Of a DNA stretch of 64,000 nt, positions 25,829-34,912 are shown in pieces (the first letter of the stretch is position 1; each line of letters opens with the position of its first letter). This stretch comes from RGIG5057 sp964371585. Lineage in GTDB: Bacteria > Bacillota > Clostridia > TANB77 > CAG-465. The translations under genes were made by a program, and so were the position numbers. The stretch is taken from positions 1 through 64,000 of the forward strand of contig CAYJMD010000002.1 of NCBI GenBank assembly GCA_964371585.1, in the 5' to 3' direction. The notes under the pieces were generated by a model. It worked only from the letters and a program-made list of their open reading frames with translations, had not been told where the DNA came from and did no database searches.

Positions 25829-25885
25829 TAAAACATAGTAATTAACTGCCAGTTTAATACTAGGCAAATTAATTACTATGTTTTC
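25829..25885. terminator. Bidirectional terminator
   Basis: AACATAGTAATTAA and TTAATTACTATGTT form a 14-bp perfect stem, with T-rich tails on both sides. It serves the MazG-like gene (minus) and whatever is transcribed rightward from the gap. Confidence 0.8.
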
Positions 25886-25890
25886 TTTTA

Positions 25891-26205
25891 TTATTTTGTT
25901 TCTGGAACTTTAACAAAAACTCCATTTATTTTTTTGTATACTCTTTTATCATTTTTCTCAACCTTTTTGATTATTTCTTCCTCTAAATCAACATTTAAAA
26001 GTTCAGATATTCCCATTAAAAATATTGCTATATCAGCAAGTTCTTCTGGTAAATCATCTTTCTTGCTTCTGTACGCTTCATAAGCTTCTGAAACTTCGCC
26101 ATATAAATGACAAAATTCTTTAGCTAAATCTGTTGTGTTAAAACCTTTATTAATTTTATTTTGTACAATTCTCTTTTGATATTCTTTAATGTCCACTTCA
26201 ATCAC
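25891..26205 (-). CDS. MazG-like nucleotide pyrophosphohydrolase
   Basis: 104 aa. The all-alpha NTP-PPase fold is indicated by EVSEAYEAY followed by LPEELADIAIF, giving the ExxE...ExxD metal-binding pattern of the MazG/dUTPase-2 superfamily. These enzymes hydrolyse (d)NTPs to NMPs for house cleaning; the substrate cannot be told. It is monocistronic by its flanks. Confidence 0.75.
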   Translation of the reverse strand: MIEVDIKEYQKRIVQNKINKGFNTTDLAKEFCHLYGEVSEAYEAYRSKKDDLPEELADIAIFLMGISELLNVDLEEEIIKKVEKNDKRVYKKINGVFVKVPETK

Positions 26206-26264
26206 CTAGGTTTATTATACATCATAGTAAAATGTTTTGCAAGTATATTATATAAATTTAATTA

Positions 26265-27992
26265 TCACCCTTCACTCTTGTATAGGAACTGGTAATCTTC
26301 ACAAGTATTATATAAATCTTCATGGCTACCACTTGCAGCTATTTTATGATTTTTAAGCAAGAATATTTCATCTGAATCAACTATAGTTGATAGTCTATGT
26401 GCTACAATAATTATAGTATGATTAGCAGCTAATTTTTTAAGTATTTTTTTAACTCTATCTTGACTATGATTATCAAGAGCAGAAGTTGCCTCATCAAACA
26501 ATATAATTTTAGATTTTTTAATAAGAGCTCTAGCAATTGCAAGTCTTTGTTTTTGCCCACCACTTAAAACAGCTCCACTTTCCCCTACTATAGTTCCAAG
26601 TCCATCTGGTTTAGACATAATAAAATCGTATAAATCAGCTTGCTTTAAAGCTTCTATAATTTCCTCATCACTTGCTGAAGGTCTAGCCATTTTAATATTA
26701 TCACGTACAGATATATTAAATATGAAAGGTTCTTGAAGTACAGCAGATATATTATTATCAAAGAAATTTTTAGAAAGTTCCTTAATCTCTTCATTATCTA
26801 CAAGTATCTTGCCACCTACAGTATCATAGTTTTTACTTATTAGATCTAGTATTGATGATTTACCTTCACCACTTTTACCAACAAAAGCTACCATAGTATT
26901 TTCTTTTATGCTAAAGTTTAAATTGTTAAATAGTAATTTATCTTCAGTATATCCAAATTTAACATTTTTAAAAGTAATATTACCTTTAAAATCTTCTATA
27001 TCTTTTTTACCATATTCATTCTTTTCAAAACCTTTAAACTCAAGTAACTCTCTTACTCTTTTAGCAGCTACTTCTCCACCAGCTAAATTTTCTCTAAGCT
27101 CAATTATAACATTAATAAGGCTAAGTAAATTTTTAAGGTATAGGAACACTATTATAAAGTTTGCTATAGATAGTGTACCAATAGATATTAAATATATTGA
27201 TAGTATTATAAAGAAAAAATTAAATACTCCAACCAAAGCTTTAGTAAATCTAGCAAAACTTCTTCTTACATGAACCATCTTTTTATTATCATATATGTAA
27301 TGATATTGCTCATCTTCTATTCTAGGTGATAAGTTTTTCTCAAGACCTAAATTTCTAACATCTTTAATACCTTTAAAAAGATTATTATAACTATTCATTA
27401 ATCTATCTTCTGATTGTTTAAGTTTATTATTATTTCTTTTGTATATTCCTACGGATATAGAAGTTATAAAAAGAACAACTAGTAAATAAAATACAATATA
27501 TAGTCCAAGCCATACATTAACAATAATTGCAAATATAACAAAACCAATGTTAAGCAATATTTCAGAAATATTATCTGTTACAGCATCAAACATTTCAGAT
27601 AGTTCATAAGAATCTTTATTAATCCTACTTATGAATGTTCCTGGACCTTCTTTATCAAAATTAGATTGTTTTAATTTAAGTATATTTCTAAGCAATTTTG
27701 TCTTTATATCGTAATTAACTTTACTATTTAAACTAAGAACAGTACATGACCATGAATGTATAACAAACTGATTTAACAGTGTAAGTCCCATTATAATTAA
27801 AGCTGTCTCTATAATCTTAGCATAATCCAGATTAAGCTCTATATTAAATAGTGATATTAAACTTCCTTCAAGCATTGGAAGAGCAAGACTAATACCTGCA
27901 TATGACCAGCTAAGTATAAATGTTAGGATTAGTAAAAACTTATACTTCTTGTAATATTTTAATATGTATAATAAGTCATTTTTCTTTTTCAT
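26265..27992 (-). CDS. ABC exporter, fused membrane and ATPase domains
   Basis: 575 aa, the usual length of a half-transporter that dimerises. Six membrane spans fill residues 15-300. The ATPase domain has Walker A GKSGEGKSS, the Q-loop in AVLQEP, signature LSGGQKQR, Walker B IILFDEATSALD and the switch His in VAHRLST. MdlB/LmrA/MsbA-type exporters move lipids, drugs or peptides; nothing here indicates the substrate. GGAG precedes the ATG. Confidence 0.88.
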   Translation of the reverse strand: MKKKNDLLYILKYYKKYKFLLILTFILSWSYAGISLALPMLEGSLISLFNIELNLDYAKIIETALIIMGLTLLNQFVIHSWSCTVLSLNSKVNYDIKTKLLRNILKLKQSNFDKEGPGTFISRINKDSYELSEMFDAVTDNISEILLNIGFVIFAIIVNVWLGLYIVFYLLVVLFITSISVGIYKRNNNKLKQSEDRLMNSYNNLFKGIKDVRNLGLEKNLSPRIEDEQYHYIYDNKKMVHVRRSFARFTKALVGVFNFFFIILSIYLISIGTLSIANFIIVFLYLKNLLSLINVIIELRENLAGGEVAAKRVRELLEFKGFEKNEYGKKDIEDFKGNITFKNVKFGYTEDKLLFNNLNFSIKENTMVAFVGKSGEGKSSILDLISKNYDTVGGKILVDNEEIKELSKNFFDNNISAVLQEPFIFNISVRDNIKMARPSASDEEIIEALKQADLYDFIMSKPDGLGTIVGESGAVLSGGQKQRLAIARALIKKSKIILFDEATSALDNHSQDRVKKILKKLAANHTIIIVAHRLSTIVDSDEIFLLKNHKIAASGSHEDLYNTCEDYQFLYKSEG

Positions 27993-28015
27993 TTTTTCTC
28001 CTTTAAGTAATAGTA

Positions 28016-29080
28016 TTATATTTTAGGTTTGCCTGTTGCAACTGTACCATCATGTATATCATGATCAAATAGTACTTCATCTTGTGTCATAAAAATATTT
28101 CTAAGCCATGTATAACCAAATGGTATATCAAGTTCATCTGCCCACGTGACTTCTGTATGATATGTACCGTCCTCAATTTTTATCAAATTCCAAGCATGTG
28201 CAATTCCTCTACTACTTCCATCTACCATTTCACAGTATAGATTAGCACTTTCACAAAGAATCTTAAATCCTATAGAATACCCTAAGCATTGAGCGTTTCC
28301 ACCCATAACAGTATTATACCCGCTATATACAGGTCTAAAATCAATATTTTCATAATCATCCACTTGATATGAAGCAACAGCAGCTAAATATATATATTTA
28401 TTTTGTGTTGACCAATTTTCGTCAATTCCAGCTACAATAAGTTCTACAGATTTATTAAATACATTCATAGCCTCTTTAACCTCATCTTTAGTAGCCAAAT
28501 CTTCAGTTCCAGGAAGTATATATACAGACTTTATTTCATCTAAATATAACTCTCCATATATATACTCTGTTTTTAAATAAAAAGTAGTTTTAGGGTTATC
28601 CTGGCTAATAGCCCATAATACAACACTTGCATTTTCAACATCATCTCCAGCAGATTTAGAGAAAACAAAATCTTCATAATTTAATATTTTAGGAAGTAAT
28701 GTATCATATATTTGTTTTTGATTATTAGTAAGTTTATCATACTCTACTCTATCTGTCTTTACATAGTCATAAGAAATGGTCGAATCTCCATTGTATAAAG
28801 AACCCATTTGTAGTTTAGCTTCATTAATACTATCTTCAACAATAGCTCTAGCTTTTATTGTAATTTCATCTTCTTTTATTTCTTCCTCTTTTACATCATT
28901 TTCTTCATCATTATCTTTTATGTCTTCATCTTCATTATTATCAGTAACATCATCTATGCCATTATTATTTTCTTCATTAACATCATTATTTTTTTCTATC
29001 AAAAAATTATAGCTAAGAGCAAATATTGCTCCTATGAATAACAGTCCAATAAAAATAATTAAAATAACTTTTTTCAACAT
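28016..29080 (-). CDS. Membrane-anchored transglutaminase-like protein
   Basis: 354 aa from the ATG at 29080 (AAGGTG upstream). Residues 2-24 form a signal anchor, followed by an Asn/Asp/Glu-rich linker (about 30-75). The C-terminal domain has the transglutaminase/papain-like triad: Cys in GGNAQCLGYS, His in GIAHAWNLI, Asp in EVTWADEL. Such proteins act outside the cell as cysteine peptidases or cross-linkers of wall proteins. The acidic linker is unusually long. The activity is inferred from the triad. Confidence 0.78.
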   Translation of the reverse strand: MLKKVILIIFIGLLFIGAIFALSYNFLIEKNNDVNEENNNGIDDVTDNNEDEDIKDNDEENDVKEEEIKEDEITIKARAIVEDSINEAKLQMGSLYNGDSTISYDYVKTDRVEYDKLTNNQKQIYDTLLPKILNYEDFVFSKSAGDDVENASVVLWAISQDNPKTTFYLKTEYIYGELYLDEIKSVYILPGTEDLATKDEVKEAMNVFNKSVELIVAGIDENWSTQNKYIYLAAVASYQVDDYENIDFRPVYSGYNTVMGGNAQCLGYSIGFKILCESANLYCEMVDGSSRGIAHAWNLIKIEDGTYHTEVTWADELDIPFGYTWLRNIFMTQDEVLFDHDIHDGTVATGKPKI

Positions 29081-29252
29081 ATATATCACCTTCTTAATTC
29101 TATTATATTACATATAACTTACTCATTCAACAAATGATGATAAAAAAATCATTGTAACTTTAAATTATTTTAAATCAATTTATAAAAAACTAATATTCCC
29201 TATTTATATTTTAAAATATATCTGTTATAATTCATTTAGTGAGGTGTATATA

Positions 29253-29714
29253 ATGAAATTTGAAAAATATTTTGAAAATAATAAAAATAAGACTATAGAT
29301 TTATATGTAGATATGGACGGTGTACTAGCTGAATATGATATTGGTAATTTTGATTATAATACTATTAGACCAATTAAAACTATCATTAATCGAATTAAAA
29401 AAATAAACTCTTTTATTAATGTTAATATTAAAATTCTTTCTGTATGTAAGTGGAATGAAATAATAACTTAAAAGTATACATGGTTTGAAAAACACTGTGA
29501 CTTTATTAAAAAAGAGCAATTAATATTTATTTCAAAAGAAGATATTAAAAACAAAAATCTCTCTTCTAAAGAGCTAAAAAGTATTTATTTAAAGAACAAT
29601 ATAAATAAAGAAAATTTAACAGTAGTAGTAGATGATGATAATGAAATTTTATCATACATCAAAAAAAATAATGATAATATTACTTTATTTCAATCTTCAA
29701 GTCTAGTTGATTAG
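29253..29714 (+). pseudogene. HAD-type 5'(3')-nucleotidase-like protein with in-frame stop
   Basis: A ribosome site (GAGGTG) precedes the ATG at 29253. The N-terminus has the HAD nucleophile motif DLYVDMDGVLAEYD. A TAA at 29469..29471 interrupts the frame, but reading continues in the same frame for 80 codons: TWFEKHCDFIKK, then VVVDDDNEIL, the second HAD aspartate motif. The whole is 153 codons plus stop. It is therefore a single nonsense change or sequence error rather than a random short gene. Confidence 0.7.
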
Positions 29715-29729
29715 TATTATAACTTACAA

Positions 29730-29758
29730 AAAAACTAACTATTTTCAAGTTAGTTTTT
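29730..29758. terminator. Terminator between HAD pseudogene and tRNA-Trp
   Basis: AAAAACTAACT / AGTTAGTTTTT, 7-base loop, T run on both strands; it can serve both convergent units. Confidence 0.85.
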
Positions 29759-29764
29759 ATTATT

Positions 29765-29838
29765 TGGCACGGGTAGAGAGACTCGAACTCCCATGAGCAG
29801 TTTTGGAGACTGCCATGCTACCATTGCATCATACCCGT
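29765..29838 (-). tRNA. tRNA-Trp (CCA)
   Basis: The acceptor ACGGGTA / TACCCGT pairs, the anticodon stem GCAGT/ACTGC closes the loop CTCCAAA, and CCA is encoded. The anticodon is CCA, in line with TGA being a stop. Confidence 0.92.
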
Positions 29839-29952
29839 ATGTATTTTTAAGCTAAATATATTGTAACATATGTTTATGTTTTTTGCAATAGTTTTAAGTA
29901 AAGTTATAAAAAAATTATAACCTTACTATATAACTATTAATAATATTTATTT

Positions 29953-30654
29953 TTATAATTTAATAAGTTTAAAGTTTGTATAATCACAAGATACCATAAC
30001 ATATTCTACTCCATCTATAATACCTTCTTTAACTTTACTATGCCCAAATCCATGTAAATGTCCATATATACATTTTTTAACTCCATACTCCTTTAATATG
30101 TTTGTAAATTCATATCCAAAAGGAGGAAAATGAAGAGCAACAAGAATATCTTTAGTAATACCTTTTTCTAAATACTCTTTTTGTAATATTTTACCTTGAT
30201 CTAAAGAATATTTAAGTCTTAAACATTCTCTTGTTATTATTTTTTCATCATCTTTATTTTTATCTTCTGTTTCGCCCCATCCTCTAGTGCCACATAGTAT
30301 GTAATCATCTAAATCAAAACAATTGTTATGTAGCATATCCATATTTAAAAATCCATTATCTTTAAAGAATTTAAGTTGCTTAGTTTTTGTTTCAAAATAG
30401 TAATCATGATTACCTCTAAGTATTATTTTTCTACCTGGCATATCCGATATGAATTTAAAATCTTCAACTGCTTCTGATAAATATGTTGCCCATGATATAT
30501 CACCTGCTATTACGACAGTATCTTCATCTTTAACAACATTTTTCCAATTTTCTTTTATTTTGTTTTCATATCCATCCCAGACTTTTCCAAATACATTCAT
30601 TGGCTTATTTACACCAAAAGATAGGTGCGTATCTGATATTCCATATACCGCCAT
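29953..30654 (-). CDS. Metallophosphoesterase
   Basis: 233 aa. The calcineurin-like signature is complete: GISDTHLS (DxH), VIAGDISWA (GD), LRGNHDYY (GNHD), ALHFPP and YGHLHGFGH (GHxH). These enzymes are two-metal phosphoesterases; the substrate is unknown. It is the last gene of the operon with tsaD, 8 bases downstream of it. Confidence 0.88.
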   Translation of the reverse strand: MAVYGISDTHLSFGVNKPMNVFGKVWDGYENKIKENWKNVVKDEDTVVIAGDISWATYLSEAVEDFKFISDMPGRKIILRGNHDYYFETKTKQLKFFKDNGFLNMDMLHNNCFDLDDYILCGTRGWGETEDKNKDDEKIITRECLRLKYSLDQGKILQKEYLEKGITKDILVALHFPPFGYEFTNILKEYGVKKCIYGHLHGFGHSKVKEGIIDGVEYVMVSCDYTNFKLIKL

Positions 30655-30662
30655 ATTAAAAA

Positions 30663-31676
30663 TTATCCCCCTATTTTAAGATTTGCAACTGCATTAAGTT
30701 CTAAATTATTTGATATATCAAACTCACTTTTATCCTTAGAACTTATATATTTGTAATATGCTGCAGATGCTATCATAGCAGCATTATCTGTACAATATTT
30801 AAGCTCTGGTATATAGCACTCAAAATTATTTTCAGCACATTTAGTAGCAAGCATATTTCTTAAATAGTCATTAGCTGATACTCCACCTGCAAGTGCTACT
30901 TTAGTTATACCTTTTTCTTTCATTATAGCTAAAGTATTATCCGTAAGTACTTCTGCTACATTTGTCTCAAAAGAACAAGCCATATCTGCTTTATTTAAAT
31001 TATCTTTTTCTTTATGAGCTATGTTTATAACTGCAGTTTTAATTCCACTAAAACTAAAATCATATGAATCTTCAAACTTAGTTTTAGGAAGTTTGTATGT
31101 AGGTTTTCCTTCTTTAGCAAGTCTGCTAACTAATGGTCCACCTGGATATTCTAAAGAAAGTACTCTTGCTACTTTATCAAAAGCTTCTCCTACAGCATCA
31201 TCTCTTGTTTTTGCAAGTATTTCCATTTTATCATAATCTTCAACATATATTAAATGTGAATGTCCACCAGACACAACAAGTGATAGAAAAGGTGGAGTAA
31301 GAGTTTTATGAGTTAAATAGTTAGCTGCTATATGTCCTTCTATATGATTTACTTTTACTATAGGTATATTTAAACTATATGCTAAGGCTTTAGCATATGA
31401 TACACCTACTAAAAGAGCTCCAACAAGCCCAGGTCCATAAGTTACACCAATATATTCTAAATCCTTAAGTTGTACACTAGCTTCATCTATAGCTTGTCTT
31501 ATTATATATGAAATATTTTTAGTGTGAGCTCTAGAAGCAATTTCAGGAACAACACCACCATATTGTTTATGTATATCTATTTGAGTAGAAACAATATTTG
31601 ATAATATTTCCCTACCACCTTTTATTACTGCTGCTGATGTTTCATCACAGCTTGTCTCTATTACTAATCCTAACAT
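30663..31676 (-). CDS. tsaD: tRNA N6-threonylcarbamoyladenosine transferase
   Basis: 337 aa, normal length. TsaD transfers threonylcarbamoyl to A37 of ANN-decoding tRNAs together with TsaB and TsaE. The N-terminal LGLVIETSCDETSAAV, the metal histidines in HIEGHIAANYL, LVVSGGHSHL, and GGVSANDYLR are all present. TsaB/E are not nearby. It is 29 bases downstream of the M50 protease. Confidence 0.96.
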   Translation of the reverse strand: MLGLVIETSCDETSAAVIKGGREILSNIVSTQIDIHKQYGGVVPEIASRAHTKNISYIIRQAIDEASVQLKDLEYIGVTYGPGLVGALLVGVSYAKALAYSLNIPIVKVNHIEGHIAANYLTHKTLTPPFLSLVVSGGHSHLIYVEDYDKMEILAKTRDDAVGEAFDKVARVLSLEYPGGPLVSRLAKEGKPTYKLPKTKFEDSYDFSFSGIKTAVINIAHKEKDNLNKADMACSFETNVAEVLTDNTLAIMKEKGITKVALAGGVSANDYLRNMLATKCAENNFECYIPELKYCTDNAAMIASAAYYKYISSKDKSEFDISNNLELNAVANLKIGG

Positions 31677-31705
31677 TTTTCTACCTTTCTTTAAATTTAT
31701 ATTTA

Positions 31706-32362
31706 TTACAACATAAGAAACATATTTAATAAATCTATTACAAATGAATAAATTGGTGATATAACTAGTGACGTTATATCTGTAAATATAAGTACTGCAA
31801 GTAATACCATCATATATACTTGATTTGTAAGTAGCATATCATATTTTCTTCTTGCATTTAGAGGAAGAAAATATCTTAAAATCTTACTACCGTCAAATGG
31901 AGGTATTGGAAGCATATTAAATATTGCTAGTATTACATTAAATGAAATAGCCATTTGTATTACTAGTAATATAGTTGCTCCTATAGTTCCACTATTACCA
32001 AGCATTCCAACTACTCCAAATATTCCAAGTAATTTTAAAACAATAGTTAAAACTACAGCAAGAATTAAATTTGAAACAGGTCCAGCAAGTGCAACAAACA
32101 TATTGTATTTACTTCTATTTTTAAATCTACTATCATCAACATATACAGGTTTACCCCATCCAAACCCTATAAATATCATAGCAAGAAATCCCATAATATC
32201 CATATGAGCAAGTGGATCAAGTGTTAATCTACCATATAGTTTTTGTGATCTATCTCCAAGTTTATATGCCATAAATGCATGTGCATATTCATGAAGAGAA
32301 ATAGAAAATAAAAGTATTGGTATCATAAGTATTATCGTAGTTATATCATTTGAAAATAACAT
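31706..32362 (-). CDS. Site-2 protease family (M50) membrane metalloprotease
   Basis: 218 aa with about five membrane spans. The zinc site SLHEYAHAFM (HExxH) lies in the first span and the second motif NMLPIPPFDG (NxxPxxxxDG) in a later one. The short form without a PDZ domain matches the rhomboid-like Rip/YwhC type. It probably cleaves membrane proteins; the substrate is unknown. It lies in the operon with tsaD. Confidence 0.88.
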   Translation of the reverse strand: MLFSNDITTIILMIPILLFSISLHEYAHAFMAYKLGDRSQKLYGRLTLDPLAHMDIMGFLAMIFIGFGWGKPVYVDDSRFKNRSKYNMFVALAGPVSNLILAVVLTIVLKLLGIFGVVGMLGNSGTIGATILLVIQMAISFNVILAIFNMLPIPPFDGSKILRYFLPLNARRKYDMLLTNQVYMMVLLAVLIFTDITSLVISPIYSFVIDLLNMFLML

Positions 32363-32381
32363 ATTTTATCCTCCTATATTA

Positions 32382-33251
32382 TTAATATTCCCACTTTGTA
32401 GTTATACCACAAGGTAGTTCTTGTTTCTCATCTTTTTGCATTAAAGTTATTTCATAACTTGTTATTTTACTTAAATCTTTTTCATCTAGTGCCAGTCTTA
32501 CAACATTTTTAATTATTGTGCCAGAAAGTCCACCAGTGTATGTATTAACAAGTATAAAAGCTGGATCTTTAGATAATAGTTTACTACACTCTTTAAGAAG
32601 CATGTATAAGTCTTTATCTATACTCCAAACTTCACCATTTTTACCTCTACCATATGAAGGTGGATCCATTATAATTGCATCGTATGTATTACCTCTTCTT
32701 ATTTCTCTTTTAACAAATTTAACAACATCATCAACTATAAATCTAACTTTTTTATCTGCTAAATTACTAGATTTAACATTTTCTTTTGCCCAGTTTACCA
32801 TACCTTGTGATGAATCAACATGACAAACTTCTGCCCCAGCACTAAGGCAAGCTAGAGTAGCTCCACCAGTGTATGCAAATAGATTTAAAACTTTAGTAGT
32901 TTTACCTTCTTTTTCTCTTAGTTTAATCTTATCATACATATAGTCCCAGTTAATAGATTGCTCTGGAAATAACCCTGTATGTTTAAATCCCATAGGTTTA
33001 AGATTAAATGTTATATCTCTATATTTAATGCTCCAACTATCTTTCATTTTAGTAAGTTTCTCCCAGTGTCCTCCACCAGTAGAACTTCTTAAATATCTAG
33101 CATTTGCTTTTTTCCATAAAGACTCATTTTCTCTTTTATTCCAAACGATTTGAGGATCAGGTCTTATAAGTAGATATTCTCCCCATCTTTCTAATTTTTC
33201 TCCACTAGCCATGTCTAGTAGTTCATAATCTTTTAAATACTTTGATTGCAT
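32382..33251 (-). CDS. RlmI/RlmK-like SAM methyltransferase
   Basis: 289 aa. Class I methyltransferase motifs are clear: LNLFAYTGGATLACLSAGA (SAM loop), VDSSQ, and IIMDPPSYGRG with the DPPSYG motif of rRNA methyltransferases. The N-terminal PUA domain of RlmI is absent, as in many Bacillota homologues. The likely target is 23S rRNA, but the base is uncertain. It is the first gene of a four-gene operon and divergent from ylbJ. Confidence 0.82.
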   Translation of the reverse strand: MQSKYLKDYELLDMASGEKLERWGEYLLIRPDPQIVWNKRENESLWKKANARYLRSSTGGGHWEKLTKMKDSWSIKYRDITFNLKPMGFKHTGLFPEQSINWDYMYDKIKLREKEGKTTKVLNLFAYTGGATLACLSAGAEVCHVDSSQGMVNWAKENVKSSNLADKKVRFIVDDVVKFVKREIRRGNTYDAIIMDPPSYGRGKNGEVWSIDKDLYMLLKECSKLLSKDPAFILVNTYTGGLSGTIIKNVVRLALDEKDLSKITSYEITLMQKDEKQELPCGITTKWEY

Positions 33252-33292
33252 AAATCTCTCCCTTTTTAATATTATAGTATAGGTGATATATT

Positions 33293-34471
33293 TTGAAAAT
33301 AGTTAACATCCATCTTAAAAAAATTTTAAGTTTAAGTATATTTACATTAACACTTCTATCACTCATTATATTTGCAAAACTTGATTACACATCAATAACT
33401 CAAACAATTGATGTATTTTTAAGTATATCTTTTCCTTCACTATTTCCATTTATATTATTTATACAGATATGTCTATGTACAAATGTATTTGACAATATAT
33501 CTAAAATATTTGGATTTATAGCTACAATATTTGGAACATCTAAAAACAGCTCACTTATTATAATACTATCATATCTTGCAGGATTTCCAAACTCTGCTAC
33601 CATGATAAATAAGATGTATGAAGAAAACGAGATTACAAAAAAAGATGTGGATATACTTACAACTTTTACTAATAATTGCAGTCCACTATTCATACTTGTA
33701 ACTATAGGAATAATATTATTAAACAATTTTATGCTTGGAATAATACTTCTTGTTTCACATTATGTTTCTTCAGCTATAATTGGAATTATATACTCAAAAT
33801 TATATACATATATTATACATGAAAAGAAGTCAAATTTAAAGAGTTATGTCAAAAAAGTAGCTATATATAAAGAAAAAAGCCTAACTTTATTTGAAATACT
33901 AAACAAAAGTTTAAATACTTCTTTTAAAATCATGCTTCACATGTTAGGTTTTATGCTAATATTTAATATGATTTCTGATATTATATGCTATATTTTAGAA
34001 AATATGGGAATTATAAATACATATGTATTTGCTTTAGTAAAAGGGATTTTTGAACTTGTAGAAGGAATAAATATACTAACTACTAACTTAAATCTAGATT
34101 ATGATAATCTACTTGCCACATGCATAATTATTAGTATATTACTTGGGTTTAGCTCCATATCTGTAATATTTCAGATAAAAAACGAATTAAAAAATACTAC
34201 TGTATCATTGAAAAAAATTATTATATTTAAATTATTACATGGAATACTTTCAGGAATAATCACATATATTTTATTATTAAACTTTAATGTCTTAAATAAG
34301 GAAACGATAAATGTATTTTCAAATATCGAAGCAAATAAAGTTGATATAGGAAATATGTATACTACTTACCTTAATTTATGGGGCATATCATTATTTATAT
34401 TATCTACTATAGTACTAATAAAGTATAATATAAAAACAAAATATTCAATTAAAAAGTTATACAAATATTAA
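33293..34471 (+). CDS. ylbJ: Sporulation integral membrane protein YlbJ-like
   Basis: 392 aa from a TTG start at 33293 with AGGTGA 6 bases upstream. It has eight or more membrane spans and two Gate-like (nucleoside-recognition) segments: FLSISFPSLFPFILF and LAGFPNSATM. YlbJ is needed for spore cortex formation in Bacillus and is membrane-located. The assignment rests on topology, Gate segments and nearby sporulation genes. Confidence 0.75.
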   Translation: MKIVNIHLKKILSLSIFTLTLLSLIIFAKLDYTSITQTIDVFLSISFPSLFPFILFIQICLCTNVFDNISKIFGFIATIFGTSKNSSLIIILSYLAGFPNSATMINKMYEENEITKKDVDILTTFTNNCSPLFILVTIGIILLNNFMLGIILLVSHYVSSAIIGIIYSKLYTYIIHEKKSNLKSYVKKVAIYKEKSLTLFEILNKSLNTSFKIMLHMLGFMLIFNMISDIICYILENMGIINTYVFALVKGIFELVEGINILTTNLNLDYDNLLATCIIISILLGFSSISVIFQIKNELKNTTVSLKKIIIFKLLHGILSGIITYILLLNFNVLNKETINVFSNIEANKVDIGNMYTTYLNLWGISLFILSTIVLIKYNIKTKYSIKKLYKY

Positions 34472-34489
34472 AAATTGAATAAACACCAA

Positions 34490-34521
34490 AAAGTAACTTA
34501 AATATTAACTTAAGTTACTTT
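34490..34521 (+). terminator. Hairpin after ylbJ
   Basis: AAAGTAACTTAA / TTAAGTTACTTT, 8-base loop; the T tract is short, so it is a weak terminator. Confidence 0.5.
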
Positions 34522-34615
34522 AAAGAAGGGGATAACCTTGCATAATAAGGTTACAAAATTATTATTAGCATATAATTAATATATATACATAAATAATAAT
34601 AAAGGAGGGGAAAAA

Positions 34616-34840
34616 ATGGATAAAAATACACCATACTTTGATCCATATAATTTCAATAATACTATGGGACCTAATATGAATACTATGCCAAACATGCAAA
34701 TGATGCCTGAAATGGATATGATGAGTGCAAACCCAGCTATGTACTATGAACAACAGTATATGTACTATAAGTATATGACACAGATGTTAGAGTATAAAAT
34801 GAAAATGAAAGAATGGGAAAAAATGACTGAAAAAAAGTAA
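34616..34840 (+). CDS. Met- and Tyr-rich small protein, perhaps spore coat
   Basis: 74 aa with GGAGGGG before the ATG. About one residue in five is Met and the middle is Tyr/Gln-rich (YYEQQYMYYKYMTQM). The C-terminus is a charged helix (KMKMKEWEKMTEKK). There is no signal peptide. Met/Tyr-rich composition and its place after ylbJ suggest a spore-coat protein. Upstream, CATATAATTA preceded by AC at 14 bases loosely fits a sigma-K promoter. Function is inferred. Confidence 0.6.
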   Translation: MDKNTPYFDPYNFNNTMGPNMNTMPNMQMMPEMDMMSANPAMYYEQQYMYYKYMTQMLEYKMKMKEWEKMTEKK

Positions 34841-34876
34841 ATATTTAACTAAACTAATTAAAGTAAAATGGACAAA

Positions 34877-34906
34877 AAAAGTACCCAGATATTTCTGAGT
34901 ACTTTT
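34877..34906. terminator. Bidirectional terminator
   Basis: AAAAGTACCCAGA / TCTGAGTACTTTT with one mismatch, between two convergent genes. Confidence 0.75.
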
Positions 34907-34912
34907 ATGTTT

